Below are positions 52,423 through 61,923 of a DNA stretch of 64,000 nt, piece by piece. The translations under genes were made by a program, and so were the position numbers. Source of the stretch: Streptomyces sp. HmicA12 (GTDB lineage: Bacteria > Actinomycetota > Actinomycetes > Streptomycetales > Streptomycetaceae); NCBI RefSeq assembly GCF_000373565.1, contig NZ_KB891851.1, positions 248,001-312,000 on the forward strand. The letters run 5' to 3'. Under the pieces are notes generated by a model. The model worked only from the letters and a program-made list of their open reading frames with translations, made no database searches and was not told the origin of the DNA. Within the stretch, counting starts at the first letter, position 1; every line of letters starts with the position of its first letter.

Positions 52423-53009
52423 TGCGCGTCAATTTCACGGTCAACGGCCGTCCGCAGGAAGCCGACGACGTGTGGGAGGGCGAGTCCCTGCTGTACGTGC
52501 TGCGTGAGCGGATGGGGCTTCCGGGCTCCAAGAACGCCTGCGAGCAGGGCGAGTGCGGTTCCTGCACCGTCCGCCTCGACGGCGTACCGGTGTGTTCGTG
52601 TCTGGTCGCCGCCGGACAGGTCGAGGGCCGCGAGGTCGTCACCGTCGAGGGCCTCGCCGACTTCGCCAAGAACCGCGGCTGCGGTCACGAGGACGGCGGC
52701 TCCTGCGGTACGACGCTGCAGCAGGCCCAGGGCTGGTCCGCCGAGGGCACCGACTCGCAGACCGGCGAGGGCACCGAACTCGCCCCGATCCAGCAGGCGT
52801 TCATCGACGCCGGCGCGGTCCAGTGCGGCTTCTGCACCCCGGGTCTGCTGGTCGCCGCCGACGAGATGCTGGAGCGCACCCCGAACCCGTCCGACGCGGA
52901 CATCCGCGAGGCGCTCTCGGGCAACCTGTGCCGCTGCACCGGCTACGAGAAGATCATGGACGCGGTGCGGCTCGCGGCCGCGCGCCAGTCCGCGCCTGAA
53001 GGGGTCTGA
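52422..53009 (+). CDS. xanthine dehydrogenase [2Fe-2S] subunit with an insertion
   Basis: The 195-residue protein has the plant-type cluster CEQGECGSC...C (C40, C45, C48, C60) and the second cluster CGFC...CRC. Between them, at about residues 82-118, is an insertion of about 35 residues (GCGHEDGGSCGTT and a Gln/Thr/Gly-rich stretch), making it longer than the usual 155-165 residues. It transfers electrons from the molybdenum centre. It overlaps the FAD-subunit gene and lies four bases before the large subunit. Confidence 0.93.
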   Translation: MRVNFTVNGRPQEADDVWEGESLLYVLRERMGLPGSKNACEQGECGSCTVRLDGVPVCSCLVAAGQVEGREVVTVEGLADFAKNRGCGHEDGGSCGTTLQQAQGWSAEGTDSQTGEGTELAPIQQAFIDAGAVQCGFCTPGLLVAADEMLERTPNPSDADIREALSGNLCRCTGYEKIMDAVRLAAARQSAPEGV

Positions 53010-53013
53010 GGTC

Positions 53014-55413
53014 ATGGCTGACACACGCACCACCGGAATCCCCTTCAACGTCACGCAGGGCGCGCAGACCAAGGGCGGCATCGGCGAGTCCACGCTCCGC
53101 CCGGACGGCACCCTCAAGGTCACCGGCGAGTTCGCGTACTCGTCCGACATGTGGCACGAGGACATGCTCTGGGGCCAGATCCTGCGCTCCACGGTCGCGC
53201 ACGCCGAGATCGTCTCCATCGACACCGGCGAGGCCCTCGCGACCCCCGGCGTCTACGCGGTCCTCACCTACGACGACCTGCCGACCGACGTGAAGAAGTA
53301 CGGCCTGGAGTTCAAGGACACCCCGGTCCTCGCGCACGGCAAGGTCCGCCACCACGGCGAGCCGGTCGCACTGGTCGCGGCCGACCACCCGGAGACCGCG
53401 CGCCGCGCCGCCGCCAAGATCAAGGTCGAGTACCGCGAGCTGCCCGTCATCACGGACGAGGCGTCCGCGACCGCGCCCGACGCGATCCTCGTCCACGAGG
53501 GCCGCGACGACCACCACGCCGGCCACGTCCCGCACCAGAACATCGTGCACCGCCAGCCGATCGTCCGCGGCGACGTCGAGAAGGCCGCGCAGCGCGCCGA
53601 CTTCGTCGTCGAGGGCGACTACGTCTTCGGCATGCAGGACCAGGCGTTCCTCGGCCCCGAGTCGGGTCTCGCCGTGCCGTCCGAGGACGGCGGCGTCGAC
53701 CTGTACGTGGCCACCCAGTGGCTGCACTCCGACCTCCAGCAGATCGCGCCCGTGCTCGGCCTGCCCGAGGACAAGGTGCGCATGACGCTGGCCGGCGTCG
53801 GCGGCGCGTTCGGCGGCCGCGAGGACCTGTCGATGCAGATCCACGCCTGCCTGCTCGCCCTGCGCACGAACAAGCCCGTCAAGATCGTCTACAACCGGTT
53901 CGAGTCCTTCTTCGGACACGTCCACCGGCACCCCGCCAAGCTCCACTACGAGCACGGCGTGACCAAGGACGGCAAGATCACGCACATGAAGTGCCGGATC
54001 GTGCTCGACGGCGGCGCCTACGCCTCGGCCTCCCCGGCCGTGGTCGGCAACGCCTCGTCCCTGTCGGTCGGCCCGTACGTCATCGACGACGTCGACATCG
54101 AGGCGATCGCGCTCTACTCCAACAACCCGCCCTGCGGCGCCATGCGCGGCTTCGGCGCGGTCCAGGCGTGCTTCGCGTACGAGGCGCAGATGGACAAGCT
54201 CGCCGACAGCATCGGCATGGACCGGGTCGAGTTCCGGCAGCTCAACGCCATGGAGCAGGGCACCATCATGCCGACCGGGCAGCCGGTCGACTCCCCGGCG
54301 CCGGTCGCCGAACTGCTGCGCCGCATCAAGGCGATGCCGCTGCCGATGGAGCGCCAGTGGGAGTCCAGCGAGGGCTCCGACGTGCGCCAGCTGCCGGGCG
54401 GCCTGTCCAACACCACGCACGGCGAGGGCGTCGTCCGCGGGGTCGGCTACGCGGTCGGCATCAAGAACGTCGGCTTCTCCGAGGGCTTCGACGACTACTC
54501 CACCGCCAAGGTGCGCATGGAGGTCATCAACGGCGAGGCCGTCGCCACCGTGCACACCGCGATGGCGGAGGTCGGCCAGGGCGGCATCACCGTCCACGCG
54601 CAGATCGCCCGCACCGAGCTCGGCGTCGCCCAGGTGACCATCCACCCCGCCGACACCCAGGTGGGCTCGGCCGGCTCGACGTCCGCGTCGCGTCAGACGT
54701 ACGTCACCGGCGGCGCCGTCAAGAACGCCTGCGAGCTGGTGCGCGAGAAGGTCCTGGAGATCGGCCGCCGCAAGCTCGGCACCTACCACCCGGCGTGGGC
54801 CACCGCCGAACTCCTCCTGGAGGGCGGCAAGGTCGTCACCGACGGCGGCGAGGTCCTCGCGGACCTGGTCGACGTACTGGAGGACGAGGCCGTCGAGCTG
54901 GAGGAGGAGTGGCGCCACCGGCCCACCGAGGCCTTCGACCTGCGTACCGGGCAGGGCAACGGACACGTCCAGTACTCGTTCGCCGCCCACCGCGCCGTCG
55001 TCGAGGTCGACACCGAGCTCGGCCTGGTCAAGGTCATCGAGCTGGCCTGCGCCCAGGACGTCGGCAAGGCCCTCAACCCGCTCTCCGTGATCGGCCAGAT
55101 CCAGGGCGGCACCATCCAGGGCATGGGCATCGCGGTGATGGAGGAGATCGTCGTCGATCCCGTCACCGCGAAGGTCAGGAACCCGTCCTTCACGGACTAC
55201 CTGCTCCCCACGATCCTCGACACGCCGACCATCCCGGTCGACGTGCTCGAACTCGCCGACGAGCACGCCCCGTACGGGCTGCGCGGCATCGGCGAGGCAC
55301 CGACCCTGTCGTCCACCCCGGCCGTCCTCGCGGCGATCCGGAACGCGACGGGCCTGGAGCTCAACCGGACCCCGGTCCGGCCCGAGCACCTGACGGGCAC
55401 CGCTCCGGCGTAA
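53014..55413 (+). CDS. xanthine dehydrogenase molybdenum-binding subunit
   Basis: The 799-residue protein carries the molybdopterin-binding motifs GVGGAFGGREDL and CGAMRGFGAVQ, AEVGQGGITVHAQIA, and the catalytic glutamate near the C-terminus in LRGIGEAPTLSS. It hydroxylates hypoxanthine and xanthine to urate. The purine specificity is supported by the PucR neighbour, a nucleobase permease and an XdhC protein; related hydroxylases for other substrates cannot be fully excluded. Confidence 0.92.
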   Translation: MADTRTTGIPFNVTQGAQTKGGIGESTLRPDGTLKVTGEFAYSSDMWHEDMLWGQILRSTVAHAEIVSIDTGEALATPGVYAVLTYDDLPTDVKKYGLEFKDTPVLAHGKVRHHGEPVALVAADHPETARRAAAKIKVEYRELPVITDEASATAPDAILVHEGRDDHHAGHVPHQNIVHRQPIVRGDVEKAAQRADFVVEGDYVFGMQDQAFLGPESGLAVPSEDGGVDLYVATQWLHSDLQQIAPVLGLPEDKVRMTLAGVGGAFGGREDLSMQIHACLLALRTNKPVKIVYNRFESFFGHVHRHPAKLHYEHGVTKDGKITHMKCRIVLDGGAYASASPAVVGNASSLSVGPYVIDDVDIEAIALYSNNPPCGAMRGFGAVQACFAYEAQMDKLADSIGMDRVEFRQLNAMEQGTIMPTGQPVDSPAPVAELLRRIKAMPLPMERQWESSEGSDVRQLPGGLSNTTHGEGVVRGVGYAVGIKNVGFSEGFDDYSTAKVRMEVINGEAVATVHTAMAEVGQGGITVHAQIARTELGVAQVTIHPADTQVGSAGSTSASRQTYVTGGAVKNACELVREKVLEIGRRKLGTYHPAWATAELLLEGGKVVTDGGEVLADLVDVLEDEAVELEEEWRHRPTEAFDLRTGQGNGHVQYSFAAHRAVVEVDTELGLVKVIELACAQDVGKALNPLSVIGQIQGGTIQGMGIAVMEEIVVDPVTAKVRNPSFTDYLLPTILDTPTIPVDVLELADEHAPYGLRGIGEAPTLSSTPAVLAAIRNATGLELNRTPVRPEHLTGTAPA

Positions 55414-55451
55414 GCACGACCGCCGAGTCCGTCATCGCGTCATCGCAAGCC

Positions 55452-55509
55452 CTCCGGACGGTGTGTGCCTCCCAGGAACGTCACACTTCCGTGCCCACAC
55501 CGTCCGGAG
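55452..55509 (+). terminator. 14-bp inverted repeat after the xanthine dehydrogenase operon
   Basis: CTCCGGACGGTGTG (55452-55465) and its exact complement (55496-55509) flank a 30-base loop, 39 bases after the large-subunit stop and 113 before the permease. It may end the operon transcript or regulate the permease gene. Confidence 0.5.
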
Positions 55510-55621
55510 CACACATGCGCACTTGTCTCGGGCCGTCCCCCGGGTCGTGCGGCCATCCCAAATCCCGAACTCCGCGAGGCAGTTCACGGGTGCACCTTTG
55601 AACCTTGGGAAACGAGGCACC

Positions 55622-57073
55622 ATGACCCAGCAGTCCGTGGAGCCCAGGACCGCCGCGGAGGACGCGGGCGCGGGAACGCGCCAGCCCGCCGGACGCTCTT
55701 GGCTCGACCGCTACTTCCACATATCGGAGCGAGGATCGACGTTCGCGCGCGAAGTGCGCGGCGGCATCACCACCTTCATGGCGATGTGTTACATCCTCCT
55801 GCTCAACCCGCTGCTGCTCGGCGGCCCCGACGTGGACGGGAACAAGCTCAGCCACGCCGGACTGATCACGGCCACCGCGCTCGCCGCGGCCGTGTGCACC
55901 CTGCTGATGGGCTTCGTCGGCAAGGTCCCGCTCGCGCTCGCCGCGGGCCTGTCCGTCTCCGGCGTCCTCGCCACGCAGGTGGCACCCAACATGACGTGGC
56001 CGCAGGCCATGGGCATGTGCGTGCTGTACGGCATCGTGATCGTGCTGCTGGTCGTGACCGGTCTGCGCGAGATCATCATGAACGCGATCCCGCTGGCCCT
56101 GAAGCACGGCATCACCATCGGCATCGGCATGTTCATCGCCCTGATCGGGCTCGTCAACGCCGGCTTCGTCGGCAAGGGCAACCCGGTCACCCTCGGCACC
56201 GGCGGTCAGCTCTCCGGCTGGCCCGTGCTGCTCTTCAGCGTCACCCTGCTGCTCATCTTCATGCTCCAGGCGCGCAACATCCCGGGCGCGATCCTGATCG
56301 GCATCGTCGTCGGCACGATCCTCGCCGTCATCGTCAACGCGGTCTTCGACCTCAACCCGAAGGTCTGGGGCGGCAGCCCGCCCGAGCTGTCCGGCAGCGC
56401 CGTCTCCATGCCCGACTTCGGCCTCTTCGGTCACGTCGAGTTCGGCGGCTGGGGCTCCATCGGCGGCATGACCGTCGGCATGATCGTCTTCACGCTCGTG
56501 CTCGCCGGCTTCTTCGACGCGATGGCCACCATCATCGGCGTCGGCACCGAGGCCAAGCTCGCCGACGACAAGGGCCGCATGCCGGGCCTGTCCAAGGCGC
56601 TGTTCATCGACGGTGCGGGCGGCGCGATCGGCGGTGTGGCGGGCGCTTCCGGGCAGACCGTCTTCATCGAGTCGGCCACCGGCGTCGGCGAGGGTGCCCG
56701 CACGGGCCTGTCCTCCGTCGTCACCGGCCTGTTCTTCGCGCTCGGCCTCTTCTTCACCCCGCTGGCGCAGATCGTGCCGGGGCAGGTGGCCGCCGCCGCG
56801 CTCGTCGTCATCGGCGCGATGATGATGCAGAACGCCCGGCACGTGGACTGGTCCGACCGGGCGGTCGCGGTGCCGGTGTTCCTGACCGTCGTCCTGATGC
56901 CGTTCACGTACTCGATCACCGCGGGTGTCGGGGCCGGCGTCATCGCCTACACGGCGATCAAGGCGGCGCAGGGGAAGTTCCGCGAGATCGGCGCCTTCAT
57001 GTGGGTGCTGACGCTCGTCTTCCTCGTCTACTTCGGCCTGCACCCGATCGAGAGCTGGCTGGGCGTCAAGTAG
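55622..57073 (+). CDS. AzgA-type NCS2 purine/nucleobase permease
   Basis: The 483-residue protein has about 13 membrane segments and signature stretches of the AzgA/GhxP branch: GGITTFMAMCYILLLNP near the N-terminus, GLREIIMNAIPLALKHGITIGIGMFI, and DAMATIIGVGTEAKL. It imports adenine, guanine or hypoxanthine with protons. ATG 55622 follows GAGG. It lies between the dehydrogenase and XdhC genes, so it supplies the pathway's substrate. Confidence 0.9.
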   Translation: MTQQSVEPRTAAEDAGAGTRQPAGRSWLDRYFHISERGSTFAREVRGGITTFMAMCYILLLNPLLLGGPDVDGNKLSHAGLITATALAAAVCTLLMGFVGKVPLALAAGLSVSGVLATQVAPNMTWPQAMGMCVLYGIVIVLLVVTGLREIIMNAIPLALKHGITIGIGMFIALIGLVNAGFVGKGNPVTLGTGGQLSGWPVLLFSVTLLLIFMLQARNIPGAILIGIVVGTILAVIVNAVFDLNPKVWGGSPPELSGSAVSMPDFGLFGHVEFGGWGSIGGMTVGMIVFTLVLAGFFDAMATIIGVGTEAKLADDKGRMPGLSKALFIDGAGGAIGGVAGASGQTVFIESATGVGEGARTGLSSVVTGLFFALGLFFTPLAQIVPGQVAAAALVVIGAMMMQNARHVDWSDRAVAVPVFLTVVLMPFTYSITAGVGAGVIAYTAIKAAQGKFREIGAFMWVLTLVFLVYFGLHPIESWLGVK

Positions 57074-57142
57074 CAGTACCCGTGAGGGACACGGCCCGAC
57101 GTGGCCCTTGAACGCATCCGCTATCCGTGAGGAGACCGACAC

Positions 57143-58291
57143 ATGCTGGACATCGCCGAAGAGCTGCACCGGTGGGTCGAGCAGGGACGCGACTTCGCCG
57201 TGGCCACCGTGGTGGCCGTCGGCGGCAGCGCGCCCCGGCAGCCGGGCGCGGCCCTCGCCGTCGACGGCGAGGGCACCGCGATCGGCTCGGTCTCCGGCGG
57301 ATGCGTCGAGGGCGCCGTCTACGAACTGTGCCGACAGGCCCTGGAGGACGGCGAGTCGGTCCTCGAACGGTTCGGGTACAGCGACGACGACGCGTTCGCC
57401 GTGGGGCTCACCTGCGGCGGCATCATCGACATACTCGTCACGCCGGTACGCGCCTCGGACGAGGCCGTGCGCGACGTGCTGCGGTCCGCGCTCGCCGCCG
57501 CCACGCAGGGGAAGGCGGCGGCGCTCGCGCGGATCGTGTCGGGACCCGCCGAGCTGATGGGCCGCGCGCTGCTCGTCCGGCCCGACGGCTCGTACGAGGG
57601 CGGATTCGGCGCCCACCCGGAGCTGGACCGCACCGTGCGGGAGGAGGCGGCCGCGTATCTCGACGCCGGTCGCACGGCCACCCTGGAGATCGGTGAGCAG
57701 GGCTCCCGTTGCGGAGCGCCGCTCACCTTGCTCGTCGAGTCGTCGGTCCCCGCCCCGCGCATGATCGTGTTCGGCGCGATCGACTTCGCGTCGGCGCTCG
57801 TGCGCATGGGCAAGTTCCTCGGCTACCGCGTCACCGTGTGCGACGCGCGGCCCGTCTTCGCGACGGCCACGCGCTTCCCGGACGCGGACGAGATCGTCGT
57901 CGAATGGCCGCACAAGTATCTGGAGCGGACCGAGGTCGACGGCCGCACGGTGCTGTGCGTGCTCACGCACGACGCCAAGTTCGATGTACCCCTGCTGCAC
58001 CTGGCGCTGCGGCTGCCGGTCGCGTACGTGGGGGCGATGGGATCGCGCCGCACGCACCTGGACCGCAATGAGCGACTGCGCGAAGTCGGCGTCACCGAAA
58101 TGGAGTTGGCGCGGCTGCGGTCACCCATCGGGCTCGACCTGGGGGCGCGTACGCCGGAGGAGGTGGCGGTGTCCATCGCCTCGGAGATCGTCGCGCATCG
58201 CAGGGGCGGAAGCGGGGTCTCGCTGGCCGGGGCGCACACGCCGATCCACCACGAGGCGGGGGCGACCGCACGGATCGGGTCGGTGGCCTGA
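57143..58291 (+). CDS. xdhC: XdhC/CoxI family molybdenum cofactor insertion protein
   Basis: The 382-residue protein has the XdhC N-terminal domain (VGGSAPRQPGAALAV, SVSGGCVEGAVYE, about 25-60, and LTCGG near 90) and the C-terminal Rossmann-like domain (about 208-350, with VTVCDARPVFAT and VGAMGSRRTHLDRNERL). XdhC proteins bind and protect sulphurated molybdenum cofactor and deliver it to xanthine dehydrogenase. GAGGAGA precedes the ATG at 57143. It ends the purine unit. Confidence 0.92.
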   Translation: MLDIAEELHRWVEQGRDFAVATVVAVGGSAPRQPGAALAVDGEGTAIGSVSGGCVEGAVYELCRQALEDGESVLERFGYSDDDAFAVGLTCGGIIDILVTPVRASDEAVRDVLRSALAAATQGKAAALARIVSGPAELMGRALLVRPDGSYEGGFGAHPELDRTVREEAAAYLDAGRTATLEIGEQGSRCGAPLTLLVESSVPAPRMIVFGAIDFASALVRMGKFLGYRVTVCDARPVFATATRFPDADEIVVEWPHKYLERTEVDGRTVLCVLTHDAKFDVPLLHLALRLPVAYVGAMGSRRTHLDRNERLREVGVTEMELARLRSPIGLDLGARTPEEVAVSIASEIVAHRRGGSGVSLAGAHTPIHHEAGATARIGSVA

Positions 58292-58399
58292 GGGGGCTCG
58301 GGGGGTTCGTAGGCCGGCCGGCTGACGGGGGAGACCAGGGTGTCGCGGCCGGGAGGGGTGCGGACGGGTTCGACCGAGTCGAGTGCGGCGCCCGGGGGG

Positions 58400-58824
58400 T
58401 GGCCGGCTCCCGCACCTTCTGTAGGAGCGGCTCGTGGGGGAGCCCGACGCGCGACCGGCCCATCGCGGCGCGGACGGCGTGACAGGCCGGCTGGGGCAGC
58501 GGGACCTGATCGTCCGGCGACCGGTCCGTGAGCGACTCCTCGACGGCGGCCTCGATCTCCGCCTCGATCTCCGCCTTCGGCCGGTTCGGGAGCGTGCCTA
58601 CGTGGTCGTCGCGGGCGATCGCCGGGTCCTGCGGCAGTAGATTGGCGGCGCCGCACGCAGCCGGTTGAGCCCAGGGGCGTCGTAGCCGTCGGTCGCGATC
58701 AGCGGCGTGATCCGGCGCCCGCCCTCGGTGTCTCCTGCCCGTCCGTACCGCTCCTTGGCCGTGGCTCCGGCCGTGATCCGCCCCCGAGGCCCCTCCACCA
58801 GAGCGTGCCGGCCCTTCGCGGTCA
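58400..58824 (-). pseudogene. possible frameshifted gene remnant, family not recognised
   Basis: The 768-base gap 58292-59059 has no intact gene. On the minus strand one frame from ATG 58824 (MTAKGRHALVEGPRGR) shows Streptomyces-like codon use to about 58655. A second frame, one base shifted, continues with similar bias (LPQDPAIARDDHVG, EIEAEIEAAVEESL) to about 58400. This looks like one gene broken by a frameshift. It could also be chance bias in GC-rich DNA. Confidence 0.3.
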
Positions 58825-58995
58825 TGTGCCCACGCCCCATCGAGCCGGCCGGTGCCCCGGCCGACGCACACGCGGCCCGCTCCGGTCCGCCCGGGAGGCC
58901 GTGGTCGCCGCAGGGCGTGGCGTGTGGGTGGTGAGCGGCAACAGACGCCTCGTGCACCGTACTTGACGCCGCGCGGCACGCCGACGACCCTCGTG

Positions 58996-59009
58996 TGGGA
59001 GCGCTCCCG
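58996..59009. promoter_or_regulatory. CebR-like operator upstream of the GH6 gene
   Basis: TGGGAGCGCTCCCG differs at one end base from the CebR operator TGGGAGCGCTCCCA known in Streptomyces. It lies 51 bases before the GH6 start, so the gene is probably induced by cello-oligosaccharides. Confidence 0.85.
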
Positions 59010-59059
59010 CAAGTCCCCCGAACGTCCTTCCGTGACCGCCAGGACCCAGGAGTGAACCC

Positions 59060-60295
59060 GTGCGAGAACCCCGCAGACGCGCTGTCCGCCGTGGACGCCC
59101 GGCCCGCCGCGGCTCGACCGCCGTAGCGGCCCTGTCCGTCGCGCTGGCCGCGCTGCTGGCCGGTGCGCCCGCCGTCGCCGCCGACACCGCGAGCGACACC
59201 GGCGCCGCCACCACCGCGGCGCAGCGCGGCCCCCGCCTCTACACCCCGGAGCCCAACCCCGACGCCCTGCGCCAGGCGGTCGACCTGGTCAGGGCCGGGC
59301 GGTACAAGGACGCCGCCGGCATCGCGGCGATGGTCGCCACCCCGCAGGCCGTGTGGTTCGGGGACCAGAGCCCGGCGCAGGTCGAGAGGCTCGCCCGCGA
59401 CGTGGTCGAGGACGCCTCCCGCGCCGACGCGACCCCCGTCCTCGCGCTCTACAACATCCCCGGCCGGGACTGCGCCAACTACTCGGCGGGCGGCGCCGCG
59501 AACACCGCCGAGTACCAGGCGTGGATCGACGCCGTGGCGCGCGGCATCGGAACGCGCGACGCCCTGGTGATCCTCGAACCCGACGCGCTCGCCCTGCTGC
59601 CCGCCGACTGCGGCCAGGACGACGCCGAGGGCACGAAGACCGCAGCGCGGTACGCCGAAGTGAACTACGCCGTCGACGAGTTGGAGCCTCTTCGCGGCAC
59701 CCGCGTCTACCTCGACACCGGACACCCGGGCTGGCACACCGTCGACTCGATCGTGCCGCGCCTCATCAAGGGCGGCGTCACCCACGCCTCCGGCTTCTAC
59801 ACCAACGCCTCGAACTACAACACCGACGACGCCGACTCCTGGTACGGCAAGCTGATCTCGTCGTGCATCGCGTACGTCGAAGGGGGCGGGGACGTCGCCG
59901 CGTGCCCGCACCAGGGGTGGCCGCGGGCCGACGCGCAGGCCTGGATCGACGAGCACGTCCATGTGCCCGCCTCCCGGATGACGCACTTCGTGACCGACTC
60001 CAGCCGGAACGGGCAGGGCCCGTGGACCCCGCCCGCCGGCAAGTACACCGACCCGCAGGACTGGTGCAACCCGCCGAACCGCGGCCTCGGTGCCCGCCCG
60101 ACCCTGCGCACGGGCGACCCGCTGCAGGACGCGCGCCTGTGGATCAAGACGCCGGGCGAGTCGGACGGGCTCTGCCTGCGCGGCACGGACGGGCCCGAGG
60201 ACCCCGAGCGCGGCACGGTCGACCCGAAGGCGGGCGACTGGTTCCCGCAACAGGCGCTGGAGCTCGTGCGGTACGCCAACCCGCCACTGCTCTAG
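59060..60295 (+). CDS. secreted GH6 cellulase (endoglucanase/cellobiohydrolase)
   Basis: The 411-residue protein begins with an Arg-rich n-region and a signal peptide ending near VAA (about 41). The GH6 barrel follows, with NIPGRDCANYSAGG (D137, probable catalytic acid), ILEPDALALL, YLDTGHPGW and WCNPPNRGLG. There is no carbohydrate-binding module. GTG 59060 follows AGGAG by eight bases. The CebR-like site upstream supports a role in cellulose use. Confidence 0.93.
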   Translation: MREPRRRAVRRGRPARRGSTAVAALSVALAALLAGAPAVAADTASDTGAATTAAQRGPRLYTPEPNPDALRQAVDLVRAGRYKDAAGIAAMVATPQAVWFGDQSPAQVERLARDVVEDASRADATPVLALYNIPGRDCANYSAGGAANTAEYQAWIDAVARGIGTRDALVILEPDALALLPADCGQDDAEGTKTAARYAEVNYAVDELEPLRGTRVYLDTGHPGWHTVDSIVPRLIKGGVTHASGFYTNASNYNTDDADSWYGKLISSCIAYVEGGGDVAACPHQGWPRADAQAWIDEHVHVPASRMTHFVTDSSRNGQGPWTPPAGKYTDPQDWCNPPNRGLGARPTLRTGDPLQDARLWIKTPGESDGLCLRGTDGPEDPERGTVDPKAGDWFPQQALELVRYANPPLL

Positions 60296-60308
60296 AGCCG
60301 GTCGGCGT

Positions 60309-61340
60309 TCAGCTCGGCCCCGGCAGCGAGACCTCGAACGCCCCCTGCTCCGCGAGGGAGTTGAGCAGGGGCACGGCGGGGAACGCCTCGGCCGGGCTGA
60401 ACACCCCGGCCTTGCGCGGCCCCTCGCCGCCGGTGAGCCGGAGCACGGCCTCCACCGAGGCCAGCGCCCCGGCCCGCCAGATGTCGTGCCCGACCAGGTG
60501 GGCGTTGCGGCCGCCGCCCGAGGAGCGGACGACCTGGACGGCGACCGTGAACCGGGTGCGGGCCCGCTCCTCGGGGCTCGCGTCCACGCTGCTGAAGATC
60601 TGCTCCTCCTCGAACGTCGAGGCGGTGAGCTGGACCTCCACGGCGCGGGTCGGCACGTGCCGGGGTACCGTGACGACCTCGCCGGACGGGAACGGCACGA
60701 TCGTGGTGCGCGGGCCGACCGGCGGCGGGAACGGGAAGACGGAGTTGCGGATCTCCACCGGGCCGATGTGCTGGGCGCCGTCCGTGTACGAGATGCGGTC
60801 GATCTCGCCGATCAGCAGGTTCGCCGTGTTGACCGCGCCCCGCGTCATCCGCCAGCCCGTGACGGCATAGCCGACGGTGACCTTCTCGACGTCGGGCAGC
60901 CCTTCGGCCGCCGCCGCGGCGAGCAGGTCGCCGAGCCCGCCGTAGAAGCTCATCTGCGGGATCAGCACGGCGCCCGTCCGCTCGGCGGTGGCGTGGAACG
61001 CGTCGAAGAGGTACTTCACCGGGTGCGGCTCGATGGCGTGGTCGACGTACGGGATCCCGGCCTCGGCCGCCGCGGCGGCGACCGGGGCACCGGTGGTGGT
61101 GAAGGGGCCCGCGCAGTGGTTCAGCGCGTCGGCCTGCTCGCAGAGCCTGCGCAGCGCGGCGGCGTCGTCGATCGGGGCCGTGAGCACGCCGACGCGGTCG
61201 GGCGCGGCGAGTTCGGCGGCCAGGGCGCGCAGGCGTTCCTCGCCGCGCCCGGCGAGGATCACCTGCTGGCCGCGGGCGAGCAGTTCGGCGGTGACGAGGC
61301 GCCCGGTGTGTCCCGTGGCGCCGTAGACGGCTATGGCCAT
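60309..61340 (-). CDS. saccharopine dehydrogenase-like NAD(P)-binding reductase
   Basis: The 343-residue protein has an N-terminal Rossmann motif AVYGATGHTGRLVTAELLARG (residues 3-23) and resembles trans-acting enoyl reductases and saccharopine-dehydrogenase-like proteins in its central NHCAGPFTTTGAPVAAAAAEAG and YVDHAIEP stretches. The substrate is unknown. It is convergent with the GH6 gene (13 bases apart). ATG 61340 lies downstream of GGAAGTGAG. Confidence 0.8.
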   Translation of the reverse strand: MAIAVYGATGHTGRLVTAELLARGQQVILAGRGEERLRALAAELAAPDRVGVLTAPIDDAAALRRLCEQADALNHCAGPFTTTGAPVAAAAAEAGIPYVDHAIEPHPVKYLFDAFHATAERTGAVLIPQMSFYGGLGDLLAAAAAEGLPDVEKVTVGYAVTGWRMTRGAVNTANLLIGEIDRISYTDGAQHIGPVEIRNSVFPFPPPVGPRTTIVPFPSGEVVTVPRHVPTRAVEVQLTASTFEEEQIFSSVDASPEERARTRFTVAVQVVRSSGGGRNAHLVGHDIWRAGALASVEAVLRLTGGEGPRKAGVFSPAEAFPAVPLLNSLAEQGAFEVSLPGPS

Positions 61341-61439
61341 GAGGCGGCTCACTTCCGTACGGAGGAGTGTGACCGGGTGGGACAAGTTACAACTCATCCG
61401 TGTTGCGGGCGAGTTGTCCGGACAGCCTTCGTGTCTCCG

Positions 61440-61874
61440 TCAACCACCGTGCCGCAGCAGGCCGTCGACCGCCCGCCCGAACATCCACCGCCCGGCCGCC
61501 GCGAGCAGTGGATCGGCCACCGAGGGCAGCCCGCGCACCCGCAGCTCCTCGCGCCACTCCACCCGCGCCCCGCCGCCCTCGTGCGGGTGCACCTCGAACT
61601 CGGCCCAGCCGCGGACCAGTCGCCCCCGCTTCTCCAGGCGGCAGTGGTGCGGCGGCCGCCACGCCACGACCTCCATCGGGTCGTCGAACCCGAGCCGCCG
61701 GCCCACGCCGGTGCGGGCCACGAACACCGTGCCCGCGGCCGTCGGCGGCGGGGTGGTCACCGTGACGCGGGTCAACGGCACGACGTCACCGTGCCGCTCC
61801 CACGTGGTGAGGCGGCGCCACGCCTCGGCGGGACTCAGTGCCGTCTCACGAAAGATCCTGATCTGGGCTGCCAT
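61440..61874 (-). CDS. SRPBCC (START-like) family protein
   Basis: The 144-residue protein fits the polyketide-cyclase/START-like fold: it begins IRIFRETALSPAEAWRRLTTWERHGDVVP and ends with a long amphipathic helix (PLLAAAGRWMFGRAVDGLL). It probably binds a hydrophobic ligand. It lies 100 bases upstream of the reductase gene on the same strand and may be co-transcribed. Confidence 0.8.
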   Translation of the reverse strand: MAAQIRIFRETALSPAEAWRRLTTWERHGDVVPLTRVTVTTPPPTAAGTVFVARTGVGRRLGFDDPMEVVAWRPPHHCRLEKRGRLVRGWAEFEVHPHEGGGARVEWREELRVRGLPSVADPLLAAAGRWMFGRAVDGLLRHGG

Positions 61875-61923
61875 GTCGCGATGCTAGGCGGGAAACCGGC
61901 CGGGACGCCGCCGCGCCCGCCGC

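Noticed and set aside
55481..58057. 858-codon open frame antisense to permease and xdhC
   Set aside because: Rich in His, Arg, Glu and Asp as typical antisense artefacts; the sense genes are well supported.
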